Assembly (NCBI GenBank): GCA_003577165.1
Contig: QEUM01000001.1
Location: 248,001-312,000, forward strand
Direction of reading: 5' to 3'
Length of the DNA: 64,000 nt
From: Armatimonadota bacterium
GTDB lineage: Bacteria; Armatimonadota; Fimbriimonadia; Fimbriimonadales; ATM1
Below are positions 34,915 to 42,570 of this stretch, one piece after another. The translations under genes were made by a program, and so were the position numbers. Each line of letters starts with the position of its first letter. Position 1 is the stretch's first letter. Under the pieces are notes generated by a model. The model saw only the letters and a list, made by a program, of their open reading frames with translations, was not told the origin of the DNA and ran no database searches.

Positions 34915-36012
34915 ATGGACAACGACAACACGGAGATAACAGAAATCCGGCGGCTCATCGATGAGGTGGATGAGGAACTCCTCCGCATCCTGAACCGACG
35001 CGCGGAACTGGCCATCCGAGCGGGAGAGTTGAAGCGACGCGACGATCGCCCCTACTACACTCCGGAACGGGAGCGCGAGGTCTTCGACCGCCTCGCCAAG
35101 ATCAGCGGGGGTCCTCTCCAAAGGCGGCAGATCGAGGCGATCTTCCGCGAAGTCATCTCGGTCGCCAGGAGCCTTGAGAAGACGCTCGAGATCGGATACT
35201 GGGGCCCCGTCGGGACATTCACCCACCTCGCCGCCCTCAAGCAGTTCGGCCGCGAAGCCAACTTCAACCCTCTGGACAGCATCGAGGAGGTCTTCCGGGC
35301 CGTCGAGCAGTCCCAAGCGGACTACGGAGTCGTGCCCGTCGAGAACAGCCTGGTAGGTGTGGTCCCCGAGACCCTCGACATGTTCGCCCGGACGAACGTG
35401 AGGATTTGCGCCGAGGTGTACGTGGACATCGCGCACCACCTACTCACCGACTGCGAAAACCTCGACGCGATCGAGAGGGTGTACGCGGGCCCTCAGCCAG
35501 CCGCTCAGTGCCGCCGATGGCTGCGGACGAACCTGCCGAGAGCCGAGGTCGTCGAAGTTGTTCCGACAGCCAAAGCCGCCGAACGCGCGAAGGCGGACCC
35601 GTCCGGAGCTTCGATCGGGACGAAACTCGCCGCGGAGAACGTTGGCATCGGGGTTCTTCATGAGCACATCGAGGACAACCCGCACAACAGGACCCGATTC
35701 CTCGTCGTGGGCTACAACGAGCCCGCACCCACGGGCAGGGATCGTTGTTCCCTGATGTTCATTCTCCGCAACCGACCGGGCGAACTTTATCGCGCTCTTG
35801 GCGCTTTCGACCGATACGACGTCAACCTCACGATGATCGAAAGCCGACCCGCGCAGAGGGCCGGATTCGAGTACATCTTCTACTGCGATTGCCAGGGGCA
35901 CCACACGGACCACCTGGTCGCCAAGGCGATCGAGACGCTTCGCGCCTCCGCCCTGGAGTGCGTGATCCTCGGCAGTTATCCCGAAGCAGCCGACGCCCCA
36001 TCTCCCGCCTGA
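34915..36012 (+). CDS. pheA: Bifunctional chorismate mutase / prephenate dehydratase
   Basis: The P-protein takes chorismate to phenylpyruvate for phenylalanine synthesis. Residues 8-85 are an AroQ-type chorismate mutase (RRLIDEVDEELLRILNRRAELA). Residues 92-275 are the dehydratase with GPVGTFTHLAA, PVENSLVGVV and the catalytic NRTRFLVV. Residues 283-355 are an ACT domain with the phenylalanine-binding motif IESRPAQRAGFEYIF, so feedback inhibition is likely. It is 365 residues, complete, and divergent from ileS. Confidence 0.97.
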   Translation: MDNDNTEITEIRRLIDEVDEELLRILNRRAELAIRAGELKRRDDRPYYTPEREREVFDRLAKISGGPLQRRQIEAIFREVISVARSLEKTLEIGYWGPVGTFTHLAALKQFGREANFNPLDSIEEVFRAVEQSQADYGVVPVENSLVGVVPETLDMFARTNVRICAEVYVDIAHHLLTDCENLDAIERVYAGPQPAAQCRRWLRTNLPRAEVVEVVPTAKAAERAKADPSGASIGTKLAAENVGIGVLHEHIEDNPHNRTRFLVVGYNEPAPTGRDRCSLMFILRNRPGELYRALGAFDRYDVNLTMIESRPAQRAGFEYIFYCDCQGHHTDHLVAKAIETLRASALECVILGSYPEAADAPSPA

Positions 36013-36074
36013 CCAGTCCGCCTTGGCTTCAACGCGCCGCCGAACCGCCTCGTCCCCCGGGGTACAAACCGCCC

Positions 36075-37358
36075 GTGCTCCTCTGTCCTGCCATCGCCGC
36101 AGTGACCTTCGCGGAAGTGATCGCCGCGCATGCGAAGTTGGTGGATTGCGCTGTGTCGATCTCGGTCCTGGCGAAAACGTCGAGCGGCTCCACGTCGTTC
36201 GGGGCGTCCGTTTGGCGCACGCCGGACGGTCGCTTCGCTATGGACGTGAGGCTCGCAGGGTGGAAGCCCTCGGAGCCGCCCACCTGGAAGTTCGTCGGCA
36301 AGCCCGGGAGCCTTATCATCTTCCAGCCCAGCACGAACCGCTATCGCTCGCTCGTCGCGAACTCCGACGTAGGGGCTCTGGGACTCCTGCAGGGCGCAGA
36401 ATCCGTCCTCGATCCGGTCGTCACCCTGTTTCTTGAGCCGGCTACGGGTTTGCCGCGGTTGATCGCCGGCGTCGGAAGTCCCCAGATGCGCTTTATCGGC
36501 ACCGCGCAGGGCGAACTCGTCTTTCGCGGCCAAACCGCGGGACAAGGAAGTCCGACGACTCTTACGATCCGCGCCTCCTCGAAAACGAAACTCGCATCGC
36601 GAATCACCTTGGAATCGGCTGACTCGCAAATGGATTGGTTCATCAATCCTTCGGCAACGTCGAGCAAGTCGGCTGTCGCCTTTACTCTCCCCCCCGCTGC
36701 GAAGCGCGTGACCAATTTCGGGCCCGACGCGCGCCCGATCACCTACCGCGGCCGCGCCCTCGAATTGATCCGAAACTCGCAAGCGAAGTACGCGGATCTC
36801 TCGTCGCTCCACTTCGAAACCAGGAGTTTCTTGTTCGCTTCCGGTTCGGAGAGCCGAAGGCGCTCGACCTGCCACTTCGAAACGAACGGAAGGGTGCTCG
36901 TTCGCGGCACCTCCCCGTCCGGTCAAGAGTTCGAGTACGTGTGGGAGCGCGACAAGTTAACGGTCGTCCTCCATGCGGCCAAGTTGGTGCGAACCGGCGC
37001 GTGCCCAAGGCATCGACTTCTCCAGATGTTGGCTGCGACCGGTGTCGAGATTGATCCCTTCCTCGCCCAACTCGTTCGCGATGGCGACCCCTGGGTGCAA
37101 CTGCTCCTCGACGGCGGAACCGTAGATTCATCCGCGCGAGGGACGAATGCGCTTCTCACGATCACGACGACGTCCGGCCTGGTTCTCAGAGTTACGCTCG
37201 ACAGCGACGGCCTCATCACGCGCATCGAGCGCTCTTCCGAGGCATCCTCTTTCGCCGAGACCGTGCTCATCGAATACTCGCGCGCCGCGATTCCGGACTC
37301 GGAATGGCGAATTCAAATCCCGCCGAATTACGAAGTCAAACCTCTCTCAGGGAATTGA
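36075..37358 (+). CDS. Exported protein of unknown function with two LolA-like repeats
   Basis: The 427-residue protein begins with a weak signal peptide (LLCPAIAAVTFAEVIAAHA). Two halves of similar pattern each end in a strand such as VAFTLPPAAKRV or WRIQIPPNYEVK. This ending, and segments like FLEPATGLPRLIAGVG, recall LolA/LppX-type or DUF2092 folds that bind lipids, but similarity is weak. The GTG at 36075 has TACAAA six bases before it, a poor -10 match. The frame is open further upstream through pheA, which I take as chance. It is convergent with the SDR gene. Confidence 0.65.
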   Translation: MLLCPAIAAVTFAEVIAAHAKLVDCAVSISVLAKTSSGSTSFGASVWRTPDGRFAMDVRLAGWKPSEPPTWKFVGKPGSLIIFQPSTNRYRSLVANSDVGALGLLQGAESVLDPVVTLFLEPATGLPRLIAGVGSPQMRFIGTAQGELVFRGQTAGQGSPTTLTIRASSKTKLASRITLESADSQMDWFINPSATSSKSAVAFTLPPAAKRVTNFGPDARPITYRGRALELIRNSQAKYADLSSLHFETRSFLFASGSESRRRSTCHFETNGRVLVRGTSPSGQEFEYVWERDKLTVVLHAAKLVRTGACPRHRLLQMLAATGVEIDPFLAQLVRDGDPWVQLLLDGGTVDSSARGTNALLTITTTSGLVLRVTLDSDGLITRIERSSEASSFAETVLIEYSRAAIPDSEWRIQIPPNYEVKPLSGN

Positions 37359-37359
37359 A

Positions 37360-38151
37360 TCACATGCTCCGCGCGAGTCCGCCGTCCACGAGGATGCTCT
37401 CGCCAGTCACGTAAGAGGCTCGGTCGGAGCAAAGGAAAGCGACGACGTCGGAGATCTCGTGGGGCTGCGCCAATCGGCGCGCCGGAATCTCACGACTCAT
37501 CTTTTCAAAATAGCTCGCATGCGAGTCGCCCGTCTTCTCGGACCAGACTCTTGCAAGATGCATCTGACGATCCGTGTGCGTGTGCCCGGGCAGCACGCTA
37601 TTCACGGTGATGCCGTGAGGCGCGAGGAGATCGGACTGCAAGCGGGTGAGCGCTCTCAAACCCATCCGAAGCGTCGTCGAGATTGCCAACATCTCGTTGG
37701 GATCGAACGCGACGACGGAAGAGATGTGCACGATTCGCCCCCACCCGGATCGCTTCATTCCGTCCGCAACGAGATTCGTCAGCCGAACCGCCGTTAGCAG
37801 AGTCGCCTCGAATCCCGCGTGCCATTTCGAATCGTCGATCTCATTCAGCACCCCGGTCGGAGGACCGCCCGTATTCGTGATCAGGATGTCGGGCACGCCG
37901 AGGTTCTCACAGGTGGCCTCATGCCACTTGCTCAATGCGGACGGATCAGTCACGTCGCACCGAGTCCACAGAATTCGGGCCTGCGGGCAATCAGAGGAGA
38001 GTTCGTCGGCTGCGCGTCGCAAGGAGTCTTCGTTCCTCCCGCAGAGGGAAACGGCCGCCCCCTCCAAAAGAAGCGCTCGGGCGCATGCGAGCCCAATGCC
38101 CTTCGACGACGCGGCCACCATGGCCGTCCTCCCGGAAACTCCCAGATCCAC
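37360..38151 (-). CDS. Short-chain dehydrogenase/reductase lacking the YxxxK motif
   Basis: The 263-residue Rossmann protein has a variant nucleotide loop (AASSKGIGLACARALL), NTGGPPTG in place of NNAG, a catalytic-type Ser (VHISSVV) and the usual ITVNSVLPG and LVDGG ending. The expected Tyr-x-x-x-Lys is replaced by STTLR in LAISTTLRMGLRAL. The same change is known in a subgroup of proteins annotated as 3-oxoacyl-ACP reductases, so it is divergent rather than broken. I choose the GTG at 38151, with TATCTT six bases before it; an ATG at 38169 is possible. Confidence 0.88.
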   Translation of the reverse strand: MDLGVSGRTAMVAASSKGIGLACARALLLEGAAVSLCGRNEDSLRRAADELSSDCPQARILWTRCDVTDPSALSKWHEATCENLGVPDILITNTGGPPTGVLNEIDDSKWHAGFEATLLTAVRLTNLVADGMKRSGWGRIVHISSVVAFDPNEMLAISTTLRMGLRALTRLQSDLLAPHGITVNSVLPGHTHTDRQMHLARVWSEKTGDSHASYFEKMSREIPARRLAQPHEISDVVAFLCSDRASYVTGESILVDGGLARSM

Positions 38152-38157
38152 GACCCA

Positions 38158-38163
38158 AAGATA
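38158..38163 (-). promoter_or_regulatory. -10 box placed for a leaderless SDR transcript
   Basis: On the minus strand TATCTT ends six bases before the GTG at 38151. It supports that start over the ATG at 38169. Confidence 0.35.
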
Positions 38164-38277
38164 GCCCATCAGGCACGGATTGGGAATGCGCGGCCCTTTC
38201 TGTGGGTTCTGCAGTTACGGTCGACCACCCTCAGGCGGCCTGGACTGCTGGATCGGGTGGAACGGGGAAAAGAAAAG

Positions 38278-38353
38278 TGGTGCCGCAGGCCGGAATCGAA
38301 CCGGCGACACATGGATTTTCAGTCCATTGCTCTACCAACTGAGCTACCGCGGC
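38278..38353 (-). tRNA. tRNA-Phe (GAA), CCA encoded
   Basis: The minus strand folds into a full cloverleaf. The acceptor stem starts GCCGCGG, the D arm has GCTCAGTTGGTAGAGC, the anticodon is GAA in CTGAAAA, and the T arm has GGTTCGATTCC. The discriminator base is A, followed by an encoded CCA. It lies downstream of tRNA-Asp on the same strand, 41 bases away. Confidence 0.97.
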
Positions 38354-38394
38354 AACCTGGCAATCCCGACCGGATTCACCTCACAGGCTTCCTA

Positions 38395-38472
38395 TGGCGC
38401 GGACGACGGGACTTGAACCCGCGACCTCCGGCGTGACAGGCCGGCGCTCTAACCGAACTGAGCTACGCCCGC
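38395..38472 (-). tRNA. tRNA-Asp (GTC), CCA encoded
   Basis: The cloverleaf is complete: acceptor GCGGGCG with CGTCCGC (one G-U pair), D arm GCTCAGTTCGGTTAGAGC, anticodon GTC in CTGTCAC, and T arm GGGTTCAAGTCCC. The discriminator G is the aspartate identity base, and CCA is encoded. It is the first of two tRNA genes. Confidence 0.97.
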
Positions 38473-38496
38473 GCGAACCCTTCGGGAGGGCCCGCG

Positions 38497-38526
38497 ATTA
38501 TAGCAAACGGCCAGAAACACCCGCAA
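38497..38526 (-). promoter_or_regulatory. Promoter of the tRNA-Asp/tRNA-Phe pair
   Basis: On the minus strand TTGCGG (38521-38526) and a perfect TATAAT (38497-38502) are 18 bases apart. The -10 box is 24 bases before the tRNA-Asp 5' end. Confidence 0.65.
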
Positions 38527-38572
38527 GGCGACCCAACGGTATCATCGGCGGCCGGTTTCCCGCCCACTGAAC

Positions 38573-39928
38573 TTGTCCGAAAACGAACCCGCGAATCCGA
38601 CTCGATCGTTGCCTGTTTTGACGCAGGCGGCGATTCTGCGCATCTACTATCCCCTCGCAGCATCCTGGCTGCTCATGGCCATCGAGGCGCCGGTCGCGGT
38701 CGCAATCATCTCTCGATTGCCGGAGGCGACCATTGCGACCGCCGGCTTCCTGATCCTCGGCAGCCTCGCCCTCTGGATCGAGAGCCCGGTCATAGACTTG
38801 CTGGCGACCTCGACCACGCTCTCGACTTCGCGCGAGCGGTTCTGTCGAATCCGCAAATTCACCCTTCTGTTGATCGCGATCGTTACCGCGGCCCACGCGA
38901 TCTGCGCTTTCGGCCCTGTCTATCGGTGGATCACTCTCGGAGTTCTCGGTGTGAGCCGGGAGATTTCGGACGCCGTGCATCCGGGCATGGTGATCATGAT
39001 TCCCTGGAGCGGCTGCATCGGCTGGCGCAGGTTCCTTCAAGGCGTGTTGATACGCAATGGCTACACGAAGGCGGTCGGCGTCGGAACGGCGGTGCGGGCG
39101 ACCACCATGATCGCGGTGGGAGTCCTCCTCTACCAGTTCACGCAGATGCCCAGCATTCAAGTGGTTGCCTGGGCGCTCGTCTCTTCCGTGGCGACGGAGG
39201 CGGCGTTCGTCCACTTCGCCGCGCACAAACTCGCGATTCCGAGCCTGCCCAAGATTTCCTCTGCGCCTCTCGGTTTTCGAGACCTATCGAAGTTCCACTT
39301 GCCGTTGAGCGCAACGACGATGATCACGCTCACCTCGCCCCCAATCATCGCGGGATTTCTTGCGCGGACCGCCGACTCCGTAGCGGGAATGGCCGCGTGG
39401 CAAGTCGCGACCACGGTGCTCTTTCTGCATCGAACCGTCGTCTTCGCGCTTCCTGAAGTGGTGATCTACTTACAGAAGGACGAGCATACGCGAGGTGAAC
39501 TGAGGCGGTTTTGCCTGACCGTTGGCGCGGTCGCGTCCCTGACAGCGCTCCTGGTCTCTGTCTCCGGTCTGGGTGAGTGGATCTTTCGAGAACTCCTCGG
39601 TGCGGAGGCAGGAATTGCGAGCCTCGCCGTCATCGGCCTGGCGGTCGGCGCACTCACGCCTCTGATCGGCGCGATGCAGTCGTTTGCACGGGGCATGCTG
39701 ACGGCACGCCACATCACCATGGCACGCCTCGGCGGAATCGTCGTGGGAATGGTCGCGCTCATTGCGACCCTCGGAGGCGGCGTTGCCGCTCACATGAAGA
39801 ACGTCGCTCTTGCGCCGTTCGCTCTAACCGTGGCCCTCGCCGCTGAGTACGCGTTCCTCGCTTGGTCGCTCGTCCGGTCGGACGCGACGTACGTCATGCC
39901 CACCGCGGAAGAATCCGCTTCCCCATAA
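38573..39928 (+). CDS. MATE/MOP-superfamily membrane transporter
   Basis: The 451-residue protein has about twelve membrane helices in two halves and no soluble domain. The pattern YYPLAASWLLMAIEAPVAVA and WSGCIGWRRFLQGVLIRNG fits the MOP flippase superfamily and recalls the ANKH-like branch of MATE proteins. The substrate is unknown. It starts at a TTG with no good ribosome site, so the start is uncertain. It ends 35 bases inside the convergent arginase gene. Confidence 0.75.
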   Translation: MSENEPANPTRSLPVLTQAAILRIYYPLAASWLLMAIEAPVAVAIISRLPEATIATAGFLILGSLALWIESPVIDLLATSTTLSTSRERFCRIRKFTLLLIAIVTAAHAICAFGPVYRWITLGVLGVSREISDAVHPGMVIMIPWSGCIGWRRFLQGVLIRNGYTKAVGVGTAVRATTMIAVGVLLYQFTQMPSIQVVAWALVSSVATEAAFVHFAAHKLAIPSLPKISSAPLGFRDLSKFHLPLSATTMITLTSPPIIAGFLARTADSVAGMAAWQVATTVLFLHRTVVFALPEVVIYLQKDEHTRGELRRFCLTVGAVASLTALLVSVSGLGEWIFRELLGAEAGIASLAVIGLAVGALTPLIGAMQSFARGMLTARHITMARLGGIVVGMVALIATLGGGVAAHMKNVALAPFALTVALAAEYAFLAWSLVRSDATYVMPTAEESASP

Positions 39929-40871
39929 CCGACATCAGCCAGTCCACGGCCATCTCCGCCGTCTCGTTCGTTCGATCCAACGTCGGATTCACCTCGACGA
40001 CCTCGATGCCTGCCAAGCGAAGCGGCGACTTCTCACTGCCCAGCGCCTCGGCGAGCAGTTCAGCCAAAAGGTGCGCTTCGCGATAGCGCAGGCCGCCGCG
40101 GACGTCGGTCCCAGTTCCCGGAGCGATCGCAGGATCAAGAACATCGACGTCGAAACTGACCCACAGCCACTTGACGCCTGCCTTCTCCAATGTCTGAAAC
40201 GCCGATTGCACCATCTCCTGCATTCCAAATCGGTCGATCTCATGCATCGTGATGACTCGATGGAGTCCGTGAGTCCTCATGCGATCGACTTCTCCCGGAT
40301 CGAGTTCTCGAATCCCGATCCAAACGATGTGATTCGGGTCGAGAGGACGTGTCGGAACCATCTCGTCCAACAGCCTCTGCCACTGTCCTGCGACGACCTC
40401 GTCCGTGCCTTCGTAAGGAAATCGGCAGAGACCGGCCAACGGCATTCCATGGAGGTTTCCGCTCGGCGACGTGTCAGGTGTGTTGTAATCTCCATGTGCG
40501 TCTATCCAGAGCACTCCCATAGAATCCAACTGCTCAAGCGCGCCTGAAACTGTGCCGAACGCGAGGCTGTGATCGCCTCCGAGCACGAGCGGCACGGTTC
40601 CCTTGCCGACGGCGCCATAAACGGCTTCGCGAACTCTTGTAAAAATGCCCAGCAGGCTGTCGAAGTGGTGCAGGCCTTCACCGCGCGGCGAGAACAGGCT
40701 CGTCTGCGAAGACACCAAGTCTCCCCCGTCGATCACTTGTTTGGCGACTTTGAGCAGAGACTCCTGGAGTCGAGCGATTCGAATCGCAGCGGGTCCGAGG
40801 CTTGCTCCTTTGCGTCGCCCACCCAGACCCGAGGGGACGCCGATGATGTTGATTCGCTCGGCTATCGGCAC
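39894..40871 (-). CDS. Arginase
   Basis: The 325-residue ureohydrolase has all manganese motifs: LGGDHSLAFG, WIDAHGDYNTPDTSPSGNLHGMPL in part, and VSFDVDVLDP. Arginase-type features (SPSGNLHGMP and GVPSGLGGRRKGASLGP) favour arginine over agmatine as substrate. It would yield ornithine and urea, possibly feeding the polyamine route of speD/speE, though no ornithine decarboxylase is seen. The start is a GTG with TAGAAT six bases before it. Confidence 0.92.
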   Translation of the reverse strand: MPIAERINIIGVPSGLGGRRKGASLGPAAIRIARLQESLLKVAKQVIDGGDLVSSQTSLFSPRGEGLHHFDSLLGIFTRVREAVYGAVGKGTVPLVLGGDHSLAFGTVSGALEQLDSMGVLWIDAHGDYNTPDTSPSGNLHGMPLAGLCRFPYEGTDEVVAGQWQRLLDEMVPTRPLDPNHIVWIGIRELDPGEVDRMRTHGLHRVITMHEIDRFGMQEMVQSAFQTLEKAGVKWLWVSFDVDVLDPAIAPGTGTDVRGGLRYREAHLLAELLAEALGSEKSPLRLAGIEVVEVNPTLDRTNETAEMAVDWLMSVMGKRILPRWA

Positions 40872-40877
40872 GCTCGA

Positions 40878-40883
40878 ATTCTA
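40878..40883 (-). promoter_or_regulatory. -10 box placed for a leaderless arginase transcript
   Basis: On the minus strand TAGAAT ends six bases before the GTG at 40871. No Shine-Dalgarno sequence is present. Confidence 0.5.
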
Positions 40884-40923
40884 CCGGCGCCCGCCGGGAT
40901 GGTAGGATTCCTCTCCCGCTCCC

Positions 40924-42570
40924 ATGCTCCGCGACGACCTCACACACCGACTTCAGTCCGCCGTTGAGAGACTCAAGGGCTCTGTGATTGCGGACACGGA
41001 CTACTCCGTGGAGTTCACTGAGCCGAAGAATCCGGCGCATGGAGACTTCGCGACCGCATTCGCGCTTACGAACTCGAAAACGACTGGCGCGCCGCCCCCC
41101 CTCGTGGCGAGGGCCTTAGCCGAGGCGCTCCAGGCTGACTCCACCTTCACTTCGGCCTCAGCGGTGAGCCCAGGTTTCGTGAACGTCACCCTCTCCGACG
41201 CTTACTTGGCGGAATGGACCGTCCGCAGTCACCGCCGCGGGGAGGCGCTTGCGCTAAGCGAAACGGATAGGCCGTTGAAGGTCCTAGTCGAATTCGTGTC
41301 CGCCAACCCGAACGGACCCATTCACGTCGGTCACGGGAGGGGGGCAGCCTACGGCGATTCCCTCGCTCGCCTGCTGGAGGCCACGGGTCACAAGGTGAGC
41401 CGAGAGTTCTATGCGAACGACGGCACCAACTCCCTACAGATGCAGCTGTTCGCTTTGAGCGTTCGCTCACGCTATCGCGAACTCGTGGGTCTGCCGCCGG
41501 ACTTTCCCGAAGGCGGATATGCGGGCGACTATATAGGACAGATCGCCGAGGAGATTCGCGCGGCGCGCGGAGACCTGCACGGAGAGGATGGCCTCGAATT
41601 CTGGCAGCCGATCGCGCAAGACATGATGACGCATTGGCAAAGACGAGACCTCGAGGCAATGCACGTCGTGTTCGACACGTGGATTAGCGAACAGTCTCTG
41701 CACGATTCCGGGAAGGTCGCAGAATGCATGGAGCGCTTGAAGCAGTCCGGCGTCATTTACGAGGAAGATGGCGCGCTTTGGCTCGCCAGTTCCAAGTTCG
41801 GCGACGACAAAGACAGGATCGTCGTCAGAAGCAACGGACAGCCGACATACATCGCCAGCGACATCGCCTACCACAAAGACAAATTCGACCGCGGGTGGGA
41901 ACATCTCATCAACGTGTGGGGAGCCGACCACCATGGCTACATCGCCCGGGCGTCGGCTGCGATCCAAGCGTTGGGTTACCCAAAGGACGCTCTCGAAATC
42001 CTCGTCATGCAGTTGGTGAGGTTTCTTCAGGGAAATGAAGTCGTTCCGATGTCCAAGCGCAGCGGAGACATGGTGACCCTCCGCGAGTTGATGGAGGACG
42101 TCGGCCCGGATGTGGCGCGCTTCTTCTACCTGATGCGCTCCCATGACACCCACATGGACTTCGATCTCGACCTAGCTCGCGAGCACAGCGAGAAGAACCC
42201 TGTGTATTACATACAGTACGCCCACGCACGCATCTGTTCCCTGCTTGAGAAGGCAAAGGAGGCGGGATTCGTCGCCGACGAGACTTGTGCCTCAGACCTT
42301 GCTGATCCTGCAGAGAGGGACCTCATCAAGAAAGTCTGCGATCTCCCCTTCGAAGTGCGCCGATCTGCCCAGCTTCGCGAAGTTCATAGGATGACGACCT
42401 ACGCCATCGAGTTGGCTCGCACGTATCACAACTTCTATGAGAAGTGCCGGGTGCTGGCTCCTGAGAATCCTGAGCGGACGCGCGCGCGGCTCCTGCTGTG
42501 TGAACTGACGCGATCGGCCCTGCGAGCAACGTTTTCAATCCTCGGGATCTCCGCTCCCGAGAAGATGTAA
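40924..42570 (+). CDS. argS: Arginyl-tRNA synthetase
   Basis: The 548-residue class I synthetase starts with the ArgRS additional domain. The HIGH motif is present as HVGH in ANPNGPIHVGHGRGAAYGD. The KMSKS counterpart reads VPMSKRSGDMVTLREL, and GADHHGYI is typical. The C-terminal helical anticodon domain (DALR-type) ends the protein. All key residues are intact, unlike in IleRS of this window. It converges on sbcC with adjacent stops. Confidence 0.97.
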   Translation: MLRDDLTHRLQSAVERLKGSVIADTDYSVEFTEPKNPAHGDFATAFALTNSKTTGAPPPLVARALAEALQADSTFTSASAVSPGFVNVTLSDAYLAEWTVRSHRRGEALALSETDRPLKVLVEFVSANPNGPIHVGHGRGAAYGDSLARLLEATGHKVSREFYANDGTNSLQMQLFALSVRSRYRELVGLPPDFPEGGYAGDYIGQIAEEIRAARGDLHGEDGLEFWQPIAQDMMTHWQRRDLEAMHVVFDTWISEQSLHDSGKVAECMERLKQSGVIYEEDGALWLASSKFGDDKDRIVVRSNGQPTYIASDIAYHKDKFDRGWEHLINVWGADHHGYIARASAAIQALGYPKDALEILVMQLVRFLQGNEVVPMSKRSGDMVTLRELMEDVGPDVARFFYLMRSHDTHMDFDLDLAREHSEKNPVYYIQYAHARICSLLEKAKEAGFVADETCASDLADPAERDLIKKVCDLPFEVRRSAQLREVHRMTTYAIELARTYHNFYEKCRVLAPENPERTRARLLLCELTRSALRATFSILGISAPEKM

